Notes: generated by a model not told the origin, from the sequence alone. Positions 1 through 9,321 are shown, counted from the first letter of the stretch. The stretch is DNA of 64,000 nt from an uncultured Chitinophagaceae bacterium (GCA_937907395.1 CALCII010000011.1:496001-560000); one strand, 5' to 3'. Made by a program: numbers and translations.

Positions 1-1
1 C

Positions 2-2371
2 GCATCATTAGAATTTACAAAAGCTGGGATTCTGGAAAAGGTAATATGGCCTACTGGAGGAAATACGCAATTTGTTTATGAGTTACATGAGTTTGACAAT
101 TATTGGGTGCCAGATTATTCTTCAACAGCAAATGTTAAATCGCATGGCCACGGCCTAAGAATTAGAGAAGTTGTGTTTTCCTCGATTGAAGGTGTCGTTA
201 CGAAAAAGACAAAATATGAGTATGAAGGCGGCAAAGCCATCCTGCCAAAAGAGATGATTCGCACTTTTCCTTTTGCACAAGTTCAATATCAATCTTGTGG
301 TGAATTCGGGACTGCAAGTCTTTTGTACGCTAGTTATTCATTTACAGAGGTTAATGGGAATGGTTTTTATAATTCAAATCCTTTTGGCTCAATTTCAGGA
401 GTTGGTTATGATAAAGTCAATAAAACTGAAGTAGATAATAGTGCACAGACTTTGGGAAGGATAGAGACATATTATCACAATAATCCTGATAGAGCGGCTA
501 CGTCTTCAAACTCTACATCATATATAAGTGTAATGTTGCCAGTAACAAAATATTATGATAATCAAAAAAAATCAAATGGACTTATTAAAGAGGTAAAGAT
601 ATATGACAGGGATAACAATTTATTGAAGGACGAGACTTTTACATATAATAATTACTATTCTGAAGTATATTATGGGGCCAGAACGTATAGCTATGGGTTC
701 TTGTTGTATTCAGGGTGTAAGCAAGAATGTAATCCAGGAATGTTCTGTCCACCAGGGTGGTTTATTATAAATAAACATTTGATTGGTTATTATCCCGTCT
801 TTGATTTCGAGTCTCTTTTAACAAGCAATACTTCCAAGACATATGCAAATGGGCAGGAACATGCTACTACGACAAGCTATTTCTATGATCAATATAATCA
901 AATAGCATCTGCTACGGTAATAGCTAACGGTGCAAACATGATCTCATATTATACTCGTACTCCTGATGCTTCAGGATCTGTTAGAGATAATATGATGCTT
1001 GCAAACAGATTAACTGATATCTGGGCGGTACAGAAAAAATATTATCCTCCAAACACATATCCGGGAATCATTCAGTCAGAATATACGTCTACTTATAAAA
1101 ACGTAAATGGCCGGTATGTTCAGGATGTAGCAACGATATCAGAAAATGGCCCGATATTAGGCGGCAATCCCAAAACAATCAGTTATGACCAATATGATAC
1201 TTCGGGGAATCTGATTCAATACACAACATCTGGCATTTCAAACAGCTTTATCTGGGATTACCAGAATCAATATCCGATTGCCAAAGTAATGAATAGTACC
1301 GTTGGTAATGTAGCATACACTTCATTTGAAGCCGATGGTACTGGCAGTTGGTGGTATGCCCCCTGGAAGGTACGATATGATCTTGCCGCACCGACTGGAA
1401 TAAAAATGTATGACATGGAAGGAGGTATGTGGCGCAATGATCTCAATCCTGCACTAACATACAAGCTCACTTTATGGTCTAAGGAGGGGCTCCCGGGGGT
1501 AAATATTAATCACCCAGGGGGAACCTATACAATCCCTTCTAATACGGAGTTTAAATCGATCCGCACAATCAATGGGTGGACTCTCTATGAACTTCCGGTT
1601 TCAAATGCAGAAGGTGTTGGTATCTGGAAATGGGGACATATTGCCCGAACTTTTGTAGATGAAGTTCGTCTTTGTCCGGTAGATGCACAGATGGTTACCT
1701 ATACTTACGAGCCGCTGATTGGTATGACTTCTCAATGTGATGCTAATAATATGATCCAGTATTTTCAGTATGATCCTATGAACAGGCTTCAGTATATAAA
1801 AGACGAGAAGCGGAACATGCTGAAAATGTATTGCTACAACTATAATGGATTGCCGCAGGAATGTGATGGAAATGGTGTTGGTAACGATGCGATGAATCAA
1901 ACCTTTTATAGAGATTGTGGCTCACCTTATTTTCCGGGTGTAAATTATATGCAGGTTCCTGCTAACATGTTTTTAGCTGCAACCAAAACACAAGCAAATC
2001 AATTGGCTCAGAATTACATCAATTATTATGGACCGTTGATAACTAATACGAATACACAATGTGGTACGGCTATTTATGCGAAAATCAGTTATGAGAACTA
2101 TCATTCAGATATAACTGGTCAATATGCAGATGTAATAGTTCGTTTCTATGCAGATGAAGCATGTACACAGCCCATTTCTGTCACTAACCTTACGGTTAAT
2201 TATATAAAATCAGTATATACTGTTAGTACTTCTATGTCTGTTCAAACAAATTATTCAGTTACGGCTTCAGGCGATAAATATGTAATTGGCTTTTCTGTTG
2301 AAATGGCTTTGGGGACGGAAGTTTACCGAAGCTATTTTGTAACTGCAGGATCAGGGTATACTGCAAAATAA
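2..2371 (+). CDS. Partial Rhs-operon secreted protein with YD-like repeats and DUF5977-like C-terminus
   Basis: The frame is open from base 2, so the true start lies left of the window; the GTG at 107 is only an internal codon. The residues before it (PTGGNTQFVYELHEF) are typical of the long Bacteroidota proteins encoded just upstream of DUF6443 Rhs genes. The body has weakly repeated Tyr/Asp-rich strands such as FQYDPMNRLQYIKDEKRN, resembling degenerate YD repeats. A stretch near the C-terminus (VPANMFLAATKTQANQLAQ followed by NTNTQCG) resembles DUF5977. The stop is 9 bases before the next gene, so the two are probably cotranscribed. The protein is presumably exported and surface-associated, working with the Rhs protein downstream; its exact role is unknown. 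Confidence 0.8.
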   Translation, partial: ASLEFTKAGILEKVIWPTGGNTQFVYELHEFDNYWVPDYSSTANVKSHGHGLRIREVVFSSIEGVVTKKTKYEYEGGKAILPKEMIRTFPFAQVQYQSCGEFGTASLLYASYSFTEVNGNGFYNSNPFGSISGVGYDKVNKTEVDNSAQTLGRIETYYHNNPDRAATSSNSTSYISVMLPVTKYYDNQKKSNGLIKEVKIYDRDNNLLKDETFTYNNYYSEVYYGARTYSYGFLLYSGCKQECNPGMFCPPGWFIINKHLIGYYPVFDFESLLTSNTSKTYANGQEHATTTSYFYDQYNQIASATVIANGANMISYYTRTPDASGSVRDNMMLANRLTDIWAVQKKYYPPNTYPGIIQSEYTSTYKNVNGRYVQDVATISENGPILGGNPKTISYDQYDTSGNLIQYTTSGISNSFIWDYQNQYPIAKVMNSTVGNVAYTSFEADGTGSWWYAPWKVRYDLAAPTGIKMYDMEGGMWRNDLNPALTYKLTLWSKEGLPGVNINHPGGTYTIPSNTEFKSIRTINGWTLYELPVSNAEGVGIWKWGHIARTFVDEVRLCPVDAQMVTYTYEPLIGMTSQCDANNMIQYFQYDPMNRLQYIKDEKRNMLKMYCYNYNGLPQECDGNGVGNDAMNQTFYRDCGSPYFPGVNYMQVPANMFLAATKTQANQLAQNYINYYGPLITNTNTQCGTAIYAKISYENYHSDITGQYADVIVRFYADEACTQPISVTNLTVNYIKSVYTVSTSMSVQTNYSVTASGDKYVIGFSVEMALGTEVYRSYFVTAGSGYTAK

Positions 2372-2380
2372 AATTGAACT

Positions 2381-2785
2381 ATGAAATATTTCTTTCTTTT
2401 ATTTCTGATGATCGGAGTGTTAAGTACAGCAACCGGTCAGGCAAACGAAAACAGGAAACTCACTCAACAAAATGCACCAGAGTTTGCGAAGCGAGAAAGT
2501 GACACCCTTCGCATTATGTTGAAACTATCCAATGTACAAAAGGCGCAAGTGGACAGCGTGGAGCAGGCTTTTCTGACAAAACGTGCCAATATCCCGGAGC
2601 AGGTACCTGCCGGGCAAAGGACTTCAATCATAAATGGCTTAGTAAAGTGGCGCCGTGAACAGTTAAAGCAAATATTAACCCCTGCTCAATTGACTTTGTA
2701 CGATCAATTAATTGAACAACGAAAGCAGCGGGCTGAGAACATGCGTAAGACGCTTGAAGAAAAATATCGTTCCTCCAAAGGTTAA
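2381..2785 (+). CDS. Small exported helical protein of the Rhs operon (Spy/CpxP-like)
   Basis: This 134-residue protein begins with a clear signal peptide (MKYFFLLFLMIGVLSTATGQ). The mature part is charged and alpha-helical, with an LTPAQLTLYDQL segment and a Lys/Arg-rich end. That pattern recalls Spy/CpxP LTxxQ periplasmic chaperones, although the similarity is short. It sits 9 bases after the large upstream gene and 10 bases before the Rhs gene, so the three form an operon. A chaperone or assembly factor for the two giant exported partners is a reasonable inference, not a demonstrated function. Confidence 0.75.
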   Translation: MKYFFLLFLMIGVLSTATGQANENRKLTQQNAPEFAKRESDTLRIMLKLSNVQKAQVDSVEQAFLTKRANIPEQVPAGQRTSIINGLVKWRREQLKQILTPAQLTLYDQLIEQRKQRAENMRKTLEEKYRSSKG

Positions 2786-2795
2786 ATAAATTGTT

Positions 2796-5700
2796 ATGTT
2801 AACACCAAAACAGGGCATAGTAAAATGGATTGAAATCCTTTCTTTTTTCTTGATTCCGTTTGTATCTGTGAGTCAATCCACACCTTCAATAACTCCACAG
2901 GAATCTGTTTCCATACCGGCTCCCACCCAAACTGTTGCTACGGTACCTGGTGCGTATCCATCTGGTATGCCGTTGAATTATGTTCGTGAGTTTGTAACTG
3001 CTATACCTATTACAGATGGAGTAAGTTTTGCTTCATCGCAGCGAACAGTGAGGGAAGTAAAGCAGACTACTTCCTATTTTGATGGACTGGGAAGACCATT
3101 GCAGACAGTAAGTAAAAAAATGGCTCCTAATGGATATGATATTGTAGCCCCGGTACTGTATGACCAATATGGCAGGGAAACCCAGCAATACCTTCCGTAT
3201 GTAGCGTCTACGAATACGGGCGTTTTTAAAACGAGTCCATTCACCGAACAAGCTTCTTTTTATACCAGCACGCCTCCGTCTGCCTCCATGCAGGGAGAGC
3301 AGGTGTTTTACAGTAGTACACAATATGAATCATCTCCTCTTAACAGGGTTACTAAAGTAATGGCCCCGGGAAATAGTTGGGCAGGAAGTGACAAGGGAGT
3401 TACAACCGGATATTTTCTGAATACAACAACTGATAATGTGAAGAAGTGGATTTATGAGCGTGTGAATACCTATACTGCTTCACAGTATAATCTGAAAATT
3501 ACAGTTACACCCAATGGCGGGAATTTAACCGTTACATATGAATGGCAAAATCTGCCTGCCAATGTGAGCGCTGTTCACAAAATGTATCGTTTATTGCCAT
3601 CAGGTTCCTGGAATACTAATACCGGGGGAACTACAAGCCCGTTAACGATTAGTATTCCCAGTGGAACTTATGAATATGGGATAAAATTGAGTTTTTCAAA
3701 CGGAACGACTCAAGATATCTACGCCTCTGAAACACTAAATCAGGGTCAATATAAAATGACCGGCAATTACAATCCAGGTGAGTTGTACAAAACTATCATC
3801 ACAGATGAACATGGGAAGCAGGTGATTGAATTTAAGGATACCTGGGGCAATGTGGTTTTAAAGAAAGTGCAATTGACTGCCACTGCCGATAACGGTACAG
3901 GATCAGATTATAACGGCTGGCTTTGTACACATTATGTATATGATCATTACCAGCTGCTGCGTTTGGTACTTCAACCAACTGCGATAGAATCTTTAGTTGG
4001 ATCCTCATGGGCAAATTGCAATCCATTCAATAATACAACACTGCTGAATGAACTTTGCTTTCGCTATGGATACGATAAACGTAACCGGATGATTTCTAAA
4101 AAAGTACCTGGAGCAGAAGAGGTGTATATGGTGTACGATAGTCGTGACCGTTTGATTATGACGCAGGATGGAAAGTTACGTTCAAATAATAAATGGTTGA
4201 TTACACGTTATGATCAATTAAACAGGCCCTATGAAACAGGCTTGTGGAATAATGATGGTAAGACGTATGAACAACACATGCAGTCTGCTGCGACTACTGA
4301 CCCGGCGCAGGGGTACCCTTCGGTAGTTTCGGGGTACGAACAACTGACAAAAACATTTTACGACAGTTATAGTTTTCTCACTTCAGAATCGGGTCTACCT
4401 TCATTTATAACATCAGGGTTTAATACTTCGGTAATCAATAGTACAAACTTCCTGCTCACCTATAATGTGACGCCCAACTATGCCCAACAAATACAACCAA
4501 CTGTTTCAACATACGGTATGGTCACTGGTTCAAAGGTTAAAGTGCTGGGGAGTACCAATACATATTTATATGCAGTAACCTATTACGATGATAAAGGACG
4601 GATTATACAACTGAAATCAACTAATGCCAACGGTGGGTATGATTTGATGACGACTCAGTATGATTTTTCTGGCAAAGTGTTGCGGACACATCACCAACAC
4701 CAATACACAGCCTCCTCCACGCTTATTGAGCAATTGAGTACAAATGAGTATGATGATGCAGGTCGGCTAACAAAAACGAAGAAGAAATTCACAAGAGGGT
4801 CGGTAATACTTGATAAGACTGTAACTCAGTTAGAATATAATTCACTTGGTCAGTTAAAAATCAAGAAATTGGGTGAGTTGCCCGGAAACAGCAGCCAACC
4901 TCTTACAACACTCGATTATGATTACAATATCCGTGGGTGGTTAACAGGTATTAACCGTAATTATGCACGGCCAGAGAGCCAACAATCTTCCGATACAAGG
5001 CATTTTGGTATGGAGTTGAGCTACAATTATGGGTTCAGCAGTGCCGGCCAGGCTTACGGGCAGTTTAATGGAAATATCTCAGGTATTAAATGGCGTAGTA
5101 CCGGTGATGGGGAATACCGCTCTTATGGTTTTACCTATGATCCTGTAAATCGGTTACTGTATGCCGATTTTAATCAGCGTACTGGTGCCAATACCTGGCA
5201 GAAATCTATCAGTTCAAACCTTACCATTGATTTTTCAGTGTCAATGGGTAATGGAGTGGATCCACTTACTGCTTATGATGGCAATGGCAATATTAAACAA
5301 ATGCAACAAAAGGGGTTGTTCCTCAATGCCAGCCCTCAGATTGATAACCTTACGTATACCTATCAGAACGGCGGGCTGAGTAATAAACTCGATAAAGTGG
5401 TGGACGGAGCCTCCTTTACCAATAAAATTGGTGATTTCAAGGACGGCACAAACGGCACATCTACCGATTATACGTATGATGCCGATGGTAATATGATTGC
5501 CGATCAGAATAAGGCAATCAGCAATATAGCTTACAATCACCTTAACCTGCCTTTAGTGATCACAGTAGCAGGAAAAGGAACTATTACCTATACCTACGAT
5601 GCCGGGGGTGTTAAGCTGCAGAAACAGACTGTAGAAAACGGGGCATCGCTTACGTATCAAAGTGTGAATTATACGAACATCACCATTACCACTACTACAG

Positions 5701-7700
5701 TGTACACAGGTGGGTTTATATATGAAACCAAAACATATAGTAATGCAACATTGCAAACAGCGTTAGGCTATACCGATAAATTGCAGTTTGGTGGTCATGA
5801 AGAAGGGCGCATAAGGGCTTTGTATGACAACAGCTCAACACCTAATGATATTACAGGGTTTGTTTTTGATTACTTTATCAAAGATCATTTAGGCAATGTG
5901 CGGATGGTATTGACAGAAGAACAAAAAGCAATCTACTATCCTGCTGCCACATTAGAAGGAACATTTGGTGGAAGCCCGGAAGCTAATAGCATGGTAAATC
6001 ATGAGCGTAAATTTTATAACATACAATCAGCCTATATCGTAGACAAAGCATCTATAGGTTCCTGGAGCCCTGAAACTGGAACGAAAGTATACGCCAATAA
6101 TAATGGTGTACCACCATCTAATCCTAATCCCAATTATCCTCAAGGGGTAAGTCCTACGCCTGCCGCCTCAAACGGTAAACTATATTCATTAAATGCAAAC
6201 ACAAATAAGACAGGTTTAGACTTTGTGATGAAAGTAATGGCAGGAGATAAAATAGACATTTTGGGTAAGTCTTATTATGTAAACACAACTCAGGTGAATA
6301 ATTCAAACTCCGGCACAATGGATTTGTTATCTATGATGACGAGTCTTTTATTGGGCCCTCAAAATCCCATAGGAGCAAAAGGGGTTAGCGCTTCTGATCT
6401 GCAAACCTGGAACAACGGATTAGGAGATATCAATAAATTTTTCAGAGGGAATAATAACGAAACAGGAACTACGGTTCCCAAAGCATATATCAACTATCTT
6501 TTTCTGGATGAACAGTTTAAATATGTATCTGGCGGCTTTAGCAGGGTAGGTACCAGTGGCGTGGTGAAAGACCACTGGAACGATGCTGTTTTGCAGAATA
6601 TCAACGTGCCTAAGAACGGATACCTGTTTGTTTTTGTAAGTAATGAGAGTAAATTTGATGTGTTCTTTGACAATTTACAGGTGGTACATAAGCCTGGAGC
6701 ATTGGTGGAAGAAACCCATTATTATCCATTCGGGTTAGTTATGAGCGGCATATCTTCAAAAGCTTCAATATTTGGGGGGCCTATAAATAAGTTTAAATAT
6801 AATGGTAAGGAGGAGCAGAAACAAGAATTTATTGATGGAGGAGGTTTAGAGTGGTTGGATTATGGAGCAAGGATGTATGATAATCAAATTGGGAGATGGA
6901 TGTCAATTGACAATCTTGCTGATAAATATTTAAGTGAGTCTGTATATGGGTATTGTATTAATAATCCGACTTCTTTTGTTGATCTCGATGGCAGAGAAAT
7001 CGGAAACCCAAATGATCCACTTGTAAAAGAAATTCAAAATGCCATGATGAAAACAGAAAATGGTAAAAGAATTTGGGGCGAGATGGTAAAGTCAAGAAGA
7101 GTCATCTATATTTATATGCATAGTTCAAATGACAAGACTGATAATTTTCGATATGCTCTTACATCAAATACTGAGGGCATTACAATTACCGCCTCAACGT
7201 ATTTAAATATTTTGAAAGGACAATACAAAAGTTCAAATTTCAAACAAGAGTGGACATTTAATTCAGGTACTGGAGAATATGAAAAGACAGAAGAATGGTT
7301 GAATACAGTCATAGTTTTAAATAATTATAATATACAATTGAATGCAAATCAATATGCTGCTATGTATAATATTTCTTATGAGGAGGGATTTAGATTGTTT
7401 CTTGCTGAGGTAATAAGTCACGAGGGAACACATTCGATGCAAAGTTTTGCCGACTTTTATGAAAAAGTTAAAGATATTATTAGCAAAAAATATATTGATC
7501 AGTATAATGAAAAAGAAGATTTCAAGGATTATAAAAAGCGAAGACACGAAAAGGAGGCCTTAGAACAAGAAAGGAGTACCAGAACCCAACAGACACTTAA
7601 GTTGCAAAATTCTGGATCTGGAGTGAGCTGGTCTGAGGTGCTTTCAATAGCACAACGTTGGTTCATGATTAATCCATCAATAACATTTGCTGTCAAATAG
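2796..7700 (+). CDS. Rhs-family polymorphic toxin with C-terminal HEGTH metallopeptidase tip
   Basis: This is a 1634-residue exported Rhs protein. A signal-anchor-like N-terminus (WIEILSFFLIPFVSVSQ) precedes a DUF6443-like module at about 65-135 (NYVREFVTA, SYFDGLGRPLQTV). Many YD repeats follow (YDQYGRE, YDKRNRM, YDSRDRL, YTYDADGN). The Rhs core lies near residues 1335-1400 (EFIDGGGLEWLDYGARMYD, QIGRW, FVDLDG). After the core comes a variable tip of about 230 residues that is visibly more AT-rich. The tip contains H1542-E-G-T-H1546, an HExxH zinc motif, with a candidate third ligand in HEKEALEQE (E1585 or E1587), which would make it a gluzincin-like toxin peptidase. The substrate is unknown. 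An exported putative immunity gene follows 15 bases downstream. Confidence 0.9.
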   Translation: MLTPKQGIVKWIEILSFFLIPFVSVSQSTPSITPQESVSIPAPTQTVATVPGAYPSGMPLNYVREFVTAIPITDGVSFASSQRTVREVKQTTSYFDGLGRPLQTVSKKMAPNGYDIVAPVLYDQYGRETQQYLPYVASTNTGVFKTSPFTEQASFYTSTPPSASMQGEQVFYSSTQYESSPLNRVTKVMAPGNSWAGSDKGVTTGYFLNTTTDNVKKWIYERVNTYTASQYNLKITVTPNGGNLTVTYEWQNLPANVSAVHKMYRLLPSGSWNTNTGGTTSPLTISIPSGTYEYGIKLSFSNGTTQDIYASETLNQGQYKMTGNYNPGELYKTIITDEHGKQVIEFKDTWGNVVLKKVQLTATADNGTGSDYNGWLCTHYVYDHYQLLRLVLQPTAIESLVGSSWANCNPFNNTTLLNELCFRYGYDKRNRMISKKVPGAEEVYMVYDSRDRLIMTQDGKLRSNNKWLITRYDQLNRPYETGLWNNDGKTYEQHMQSAATTDPAQGYPSVVSGYEQLTKTFYDSYSFLTSESGLPSFITSGFNTSVINSTNFLLTYNVTPNYAQQIQPTVSTYGMVTGSKVKVLGSTNTYLYAVTYYDDKGRIIQLKSTNANGGYDLMTTQYDFSGKVLRTHHQHQYTASSTLIEQLSTNEYDDAGRLTKTKKKFTRGSVILDKTVTQLEYNSLGQLKIKKLGELPGNSSQPLTTLDYDYNIRGWLTGINRNYARPESQQSSDTRHFGMELSYNYGFSSAGQAYGQFNGNISGIKWRSTGDGEYRSYGFTYDPVNRLLYADFNQRTGANTWQKSISSNLTIDFSVSMGNGVDPLTAYDGNGNIKQMQQKGLFLNASPQIDNLTYTYQNGGLSNKLDKVVDGASFTNKIGDFKDGTNGTSTDYTYDADGNMIADQNKAISNIAYNHLNLPLVITVAGKGTITYTYDAGGVKLQKQTVENGASLTYQSVNYTNITITTTTVYTGGFIYETKTYSNATLQTALGYTDKLQFGGHEEGRIRALYDNSSTPNDITGFVFDYFIKDHLGNVRMVLTEEQKAIYYPAATLEGTFGGSPEANSMVNHERKFYNIQSAYIVDKASIGSWSPETGTKVYANNNGVPPSNPNPNYPQGVSPTPAASNGKLYSLNANTNKTGLDFVMKVMAGDKIDILGKSYYVNTTQVNNSNSGTMDLLSMMTSLLLGPQNPIGAKGVSASDLQTWNNGLGDINKFFRGNNNETGTTVPKAYINYLFLDEQFKYVSGGFSRVGTSGVVKDHWNDAVLQNINVPKNGYLFVFVSNESKFDVFFDNLQVVHKPGALVEETHYYPFGLVMSGISSKASIFGGPINKFKYNGKEEQKQEFIDGGGLEWLDYGARMYDNQIGRWMSIDNLADKYLSESVYGYCINNPTSFVDLDGREIGNPNDPLVKEIQNAMMKTENGKRIWGEMVKSRRVIYIYMHSSNDKTDNFRYALTSNTEGITITASTYLNILKGQYKSSNFKQEWTFNSGTGEYEKTEEWLNTVIVLNNYNIQLNANQYAAMYNISYEEGFRLFLAEVISHEGTHSMQSFADFYEKVKDIISKKYIDQYNEKEDFKDYKKRRHEKEALEQERSTRTQQTLKLQNSGSGVSWSEVLSIAQRWFMINPSITFAVK

Positions 7701-7715
7701 TAAAAAGTATTTGAA

Positions 7716-8183
7716 ATGTATAAATTATTAGTTTTATTACTTTTTATATCCCAGATAGGGTTTTCTCAAAATTCTAAAGACACTTTTTATATTGAGAACA
7801 AACCTGTTTCAAAAGGGTATATATTGAAATACAAAGAGGGAAGATTTGGCGTAACAGACCCTTCAAGATTTATAATAATCAACTCTCTAAAGAAGGAGGT
7901 TTTTGCAATTAACCCAGGTATTGTTAAAACAACATTCTCGATTGATTCCGATAGTTTTATTGGAGTTGAATCGGAAGATACATTTATTTTATATGGAAAA
8001 ATTAAAAGTATGAAGAAAAAGGGGGATAGTGTTTTGAGTGGGGAAAAAATAGGCGACTTATACGAGAATGAGAACAACTGTTACAAGCTAGTTCTAAGTA
8101 TTACAATATTAAAAGAGTTGTCAGCTATGAATTATTTGGAGATATTTAATTTTTTAGTTGGAAGATTTGGGAGTCAGAATTAA
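7716..8183 (+). CDS. Putative exported immunity protein for the Rhs metallopeptidase tip
   Basis: I do not recognise a family for this 155-residue protein. It has a signal peptide (MYKLLVLLLFISQIGFSQ), and the mature part is predicted mostly beta-strand with many Lys, Ile and Ser residues. It lies 15 bases after the stop of the Rhs gene and shares the low GC content of the toxin tip, the usual position and composition of an immunity gene. Export would place it where a secreted peptidase toxin from a sister cell would act. The immunity role is inferred from position only. Confidence 0.6.
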   Translation: MYKLLVLLLFISQIGFSQNSKDTFYIENKPVSKGYILKYKEGRFGVTDPSRFIIINSLKKEVFAINPGIVKTTFSIDSDSFIGVESEDTFILYGKIKSMKKKGDSVLSGEKIGDLYENENNCYKLVLSITILKELSAMNYLEIFNFLVGRFGSQN

Positions 8184-8257
8184 ATTTTTTACCGCTGTTT
8201 GAATCTTACCGCTTTTTTGTTCCTTCGTCCCGGGGTCTGGTATAACCGACCTCTCAT

Positions 8258-8301
8258 TCCCAGCAACGTCTCTCGCAGAGGACGTTGCGTGCTACGGAGA
8301 A
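8258..8301 (+). repeat. REP-like palindrome, family 1, single unit
   Basis: The hairpin GCAACGTC...GACGTTGC at 8263-8288 has an 8-bp perfect stem, a bulged T, three more pairs (CTC/GAG) and a GCA loop. The same unit recurs at 8599, 11158, 11709 and 19360. This copy has GTGCTAC where the others have GTACTAC. Confidence 0.8.
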
Positions 8302-8310
8302 AATGTTATA

Positions 8311-8400
8311 TTTTTCGCCATTGTTGGTATTGCTGTTGAAATTAAAAGCCCTTCTGGCTTTTTCGCCATTGTTGGTATTGCTGTTGAAATTAAAAGCCCT
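8311..8400 (+). repeat. Two identical 42-bp direct repeats of repeat family 2
   Basis: Copies at 8311-8352 and 8359-8400 begin TTTTTCGCCATTGTTGG and end AAAAGCCCT; they are identical and separated by 6 bases. Diverged copies occur at 9017 and 9093. The downstream copy runs on into the family-2 hairpin at 8407. Confidence 0.8.
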
Positions 8401-8406
8401 ACCGCC

Positions 8407-8431
8407 GTTGTTGTGTGTTTTCACCAACAAC
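8407..8431 (+). repeat. REP-like palindrome, family 2
   Basis: The arms GTTGTTG and CAACAAC form a 7-bp stem. A bulged T, then GTG/CAC, then a TTTT loop follow, the same bulged architecture as family 1. A homologous hairpin is at 9141-9165. Shared flanking sequence (TTTTTCGCC...AGCCCTACCGC) makes the whole unit about 80 bp. The motif CAACAACGACATCAA recurs again at about 8474. Confidence 0.65.
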
Positions 8432-8532
8432 GACATCAAACGGACCACAGGATAGGTTTCAACTTTTGCACCCCAACAACGACATCAAGGATATGTAACA
8501 GACAAACCGTTACTATATTTGTTTGATAATCT

Positions 8533-8598
8533 ATGATAAATTCCGAGCACCATCCTCAGTTTTTCACTGCAACAATATTGGAGTGGAAGCATCTGCTT
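8533..8598 (+). pseudogene. N-terminal fragment of a RAYT/Y1 transposase (type B)
   Basis: From ATG 8533 the frame reads MINSEHHPQFFTATILEWKH, which matches the N-terminus I know from one group of Bacteroidota REP-associated Y1 (HUH) transposases. The resemblance stops where the family-1 REP begins at about 8599, after some 22 residues. The HUH motif and catalytic tyrosine are absent, so the fragment cannot be functional. It probably belongs with the family-2 palindromes next to it. Confidence 0.5.
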
Positions 8599-8646
8599 TC
8601 TTCTCAGCAACGTCTCTCGCAGAGGACGTTGCGTACTACGGAGAAG
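8599..8646 (+). repeat. REP-like palindrome, family 1, 5' of RAYT type A
   Basis: The hairpin GCAACGTC...GACGTTGC lies at 8607-8632, preceded by TTCTCA and followed by GTACTACGGAGAA. It separates the type B transposase fragment from the type A fragment. Confidence 0.85.
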
Positions 8647-8663
8647 AGTCTTACGTTTGTGTT

Positions 8664-8970
8664 ATGCCTGTTAAAAACACCATTCCATTCAGTGAGGGAA
8701 TGTTTTCTATTACATTTACTTGTGCCCGGTGGCTTCCGTTGATTGAGATGGTGAATGGGTATGATATTGTATATAAATGGTTTGATCACCTTACATCCAA
8801 AGGCCATTTTATATCTGGTTATGTGATCATGCCCAACCATGTTCATGTACTTATTGGTTTTCGGAATGTCGATCAGTCAATCAATACTATAGTGGGCAAT
8901 GGAAAGCGCTTTATGGCCTATGAAATCATAAAGCGTTTAAAAGAGCAAAATCAACTAAAGATATTACTTC
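8664..8970 (+). pseudogene. Truncated REP-associated tyrosine transposase (RAYT, Y1/HUH family, type A)
   Basis: The natural start is probably ATG 8664 (MPVKNTIPFSEGMF); an ORF from 8523 only reads through the upstream REP. The segment GYVIMPNHVHVLIGF carries the HUH motif at H59 and H61, characteristic of IS200/IS605-like REP transposases. The frame runs NGKRFMAYEIIKRLKEQNQ and then passes into another REP at about 8968, ending after LLLSNVS at 8987. The downstream half that should carry the catalytic tyrosine is missing, so this is a dead copy. It is flanked by family-1 palindromes, which points to this transposase type as their mobiliser. Confidence 0.8.
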
Positions 8971-8999
8971 TCAGCAACGTCTCCTGAAAGGGACGTTGT
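8968..8999 (+). repeat. REP-like palindrome, family 1 right-half variant
   Basis: The hairpin at 8974-8999 has arms GCAACGTC and GACGTTGT around TCCTGAAAGG. It is the reverse complement of the right half of the 100-bp composites at 11158, 11709 and 19360. It interrupts the RAYT gene. Confidence 0.8.
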
Positions 9000-9016
9000 G
9001 TTAAAAAAAACGATCA

Positions 9017-9174
9017 CTTTTCTGCCGCTGCTGGTATTTCTGTCGAAATAAAGTCTTACCGCCGTTTTTGTTTGTTTTTACCAATAACGACATTTTTCGC
9101 CGCTGTTGGTATTGTCGTTGAAATAAATAGCCCTACCGCAATTGTTGTGTGTTTTCACCAACAATAAAATCAAC
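9017..9174 (+). repeat. Two diverged copies of repeat family 2
   Basis: One degenerate copy starts at 9017 with a weakened hairpin at 9064-9088. A better copy starts at 9093 and has a hairpin at 9141-9165 with arms ATTGTTG and CAACAAT. Compared with the copy at 8407, the terminal G-C pair has become A-T on both arms, a compensatory change. The rest of 9000-9250 holds no gene that I can see. Confidence 0.65.
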
Positions 9175-9321
9175 TAGTTTGAAATTTATTCTTTGAAGTT
9201 ATTATATAAGCGATTTGCATTCCTCCTGAGATATTGATTTGATCTTTGAAATACTCGCAATGGAAAGCTTAAATTTCAAAATCAAGAGTTTGCAAATCAA
9301 GAATTTAGTGACGGAAGTGGT

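Noticed and set aside
8311..8440. Possible short CRISPR array
   Set aside because: Only two identical 42-bp units with a 6-base gap are present; spacers are not of uniform length, no cas genes are near, and diverged copies lie elsewhere, as expected for a dispersed repeat.
8254..8448. Minus-strand ORF with a repeated RAFNFNSNTNNGEK peptide
   Set aside because: The peptide repeat only reflects the two identical 42-bp family-2 DNA repeats; there is no start context or homologue that I recognise.
8523..8663. Extended N-terminus of the RAYT gene starting at 8523
   Set aside because: The added residues are a translation of the inserted REP (SATSLAEDVAYYGEE), and ATG 8664 begins the family-like sequence.
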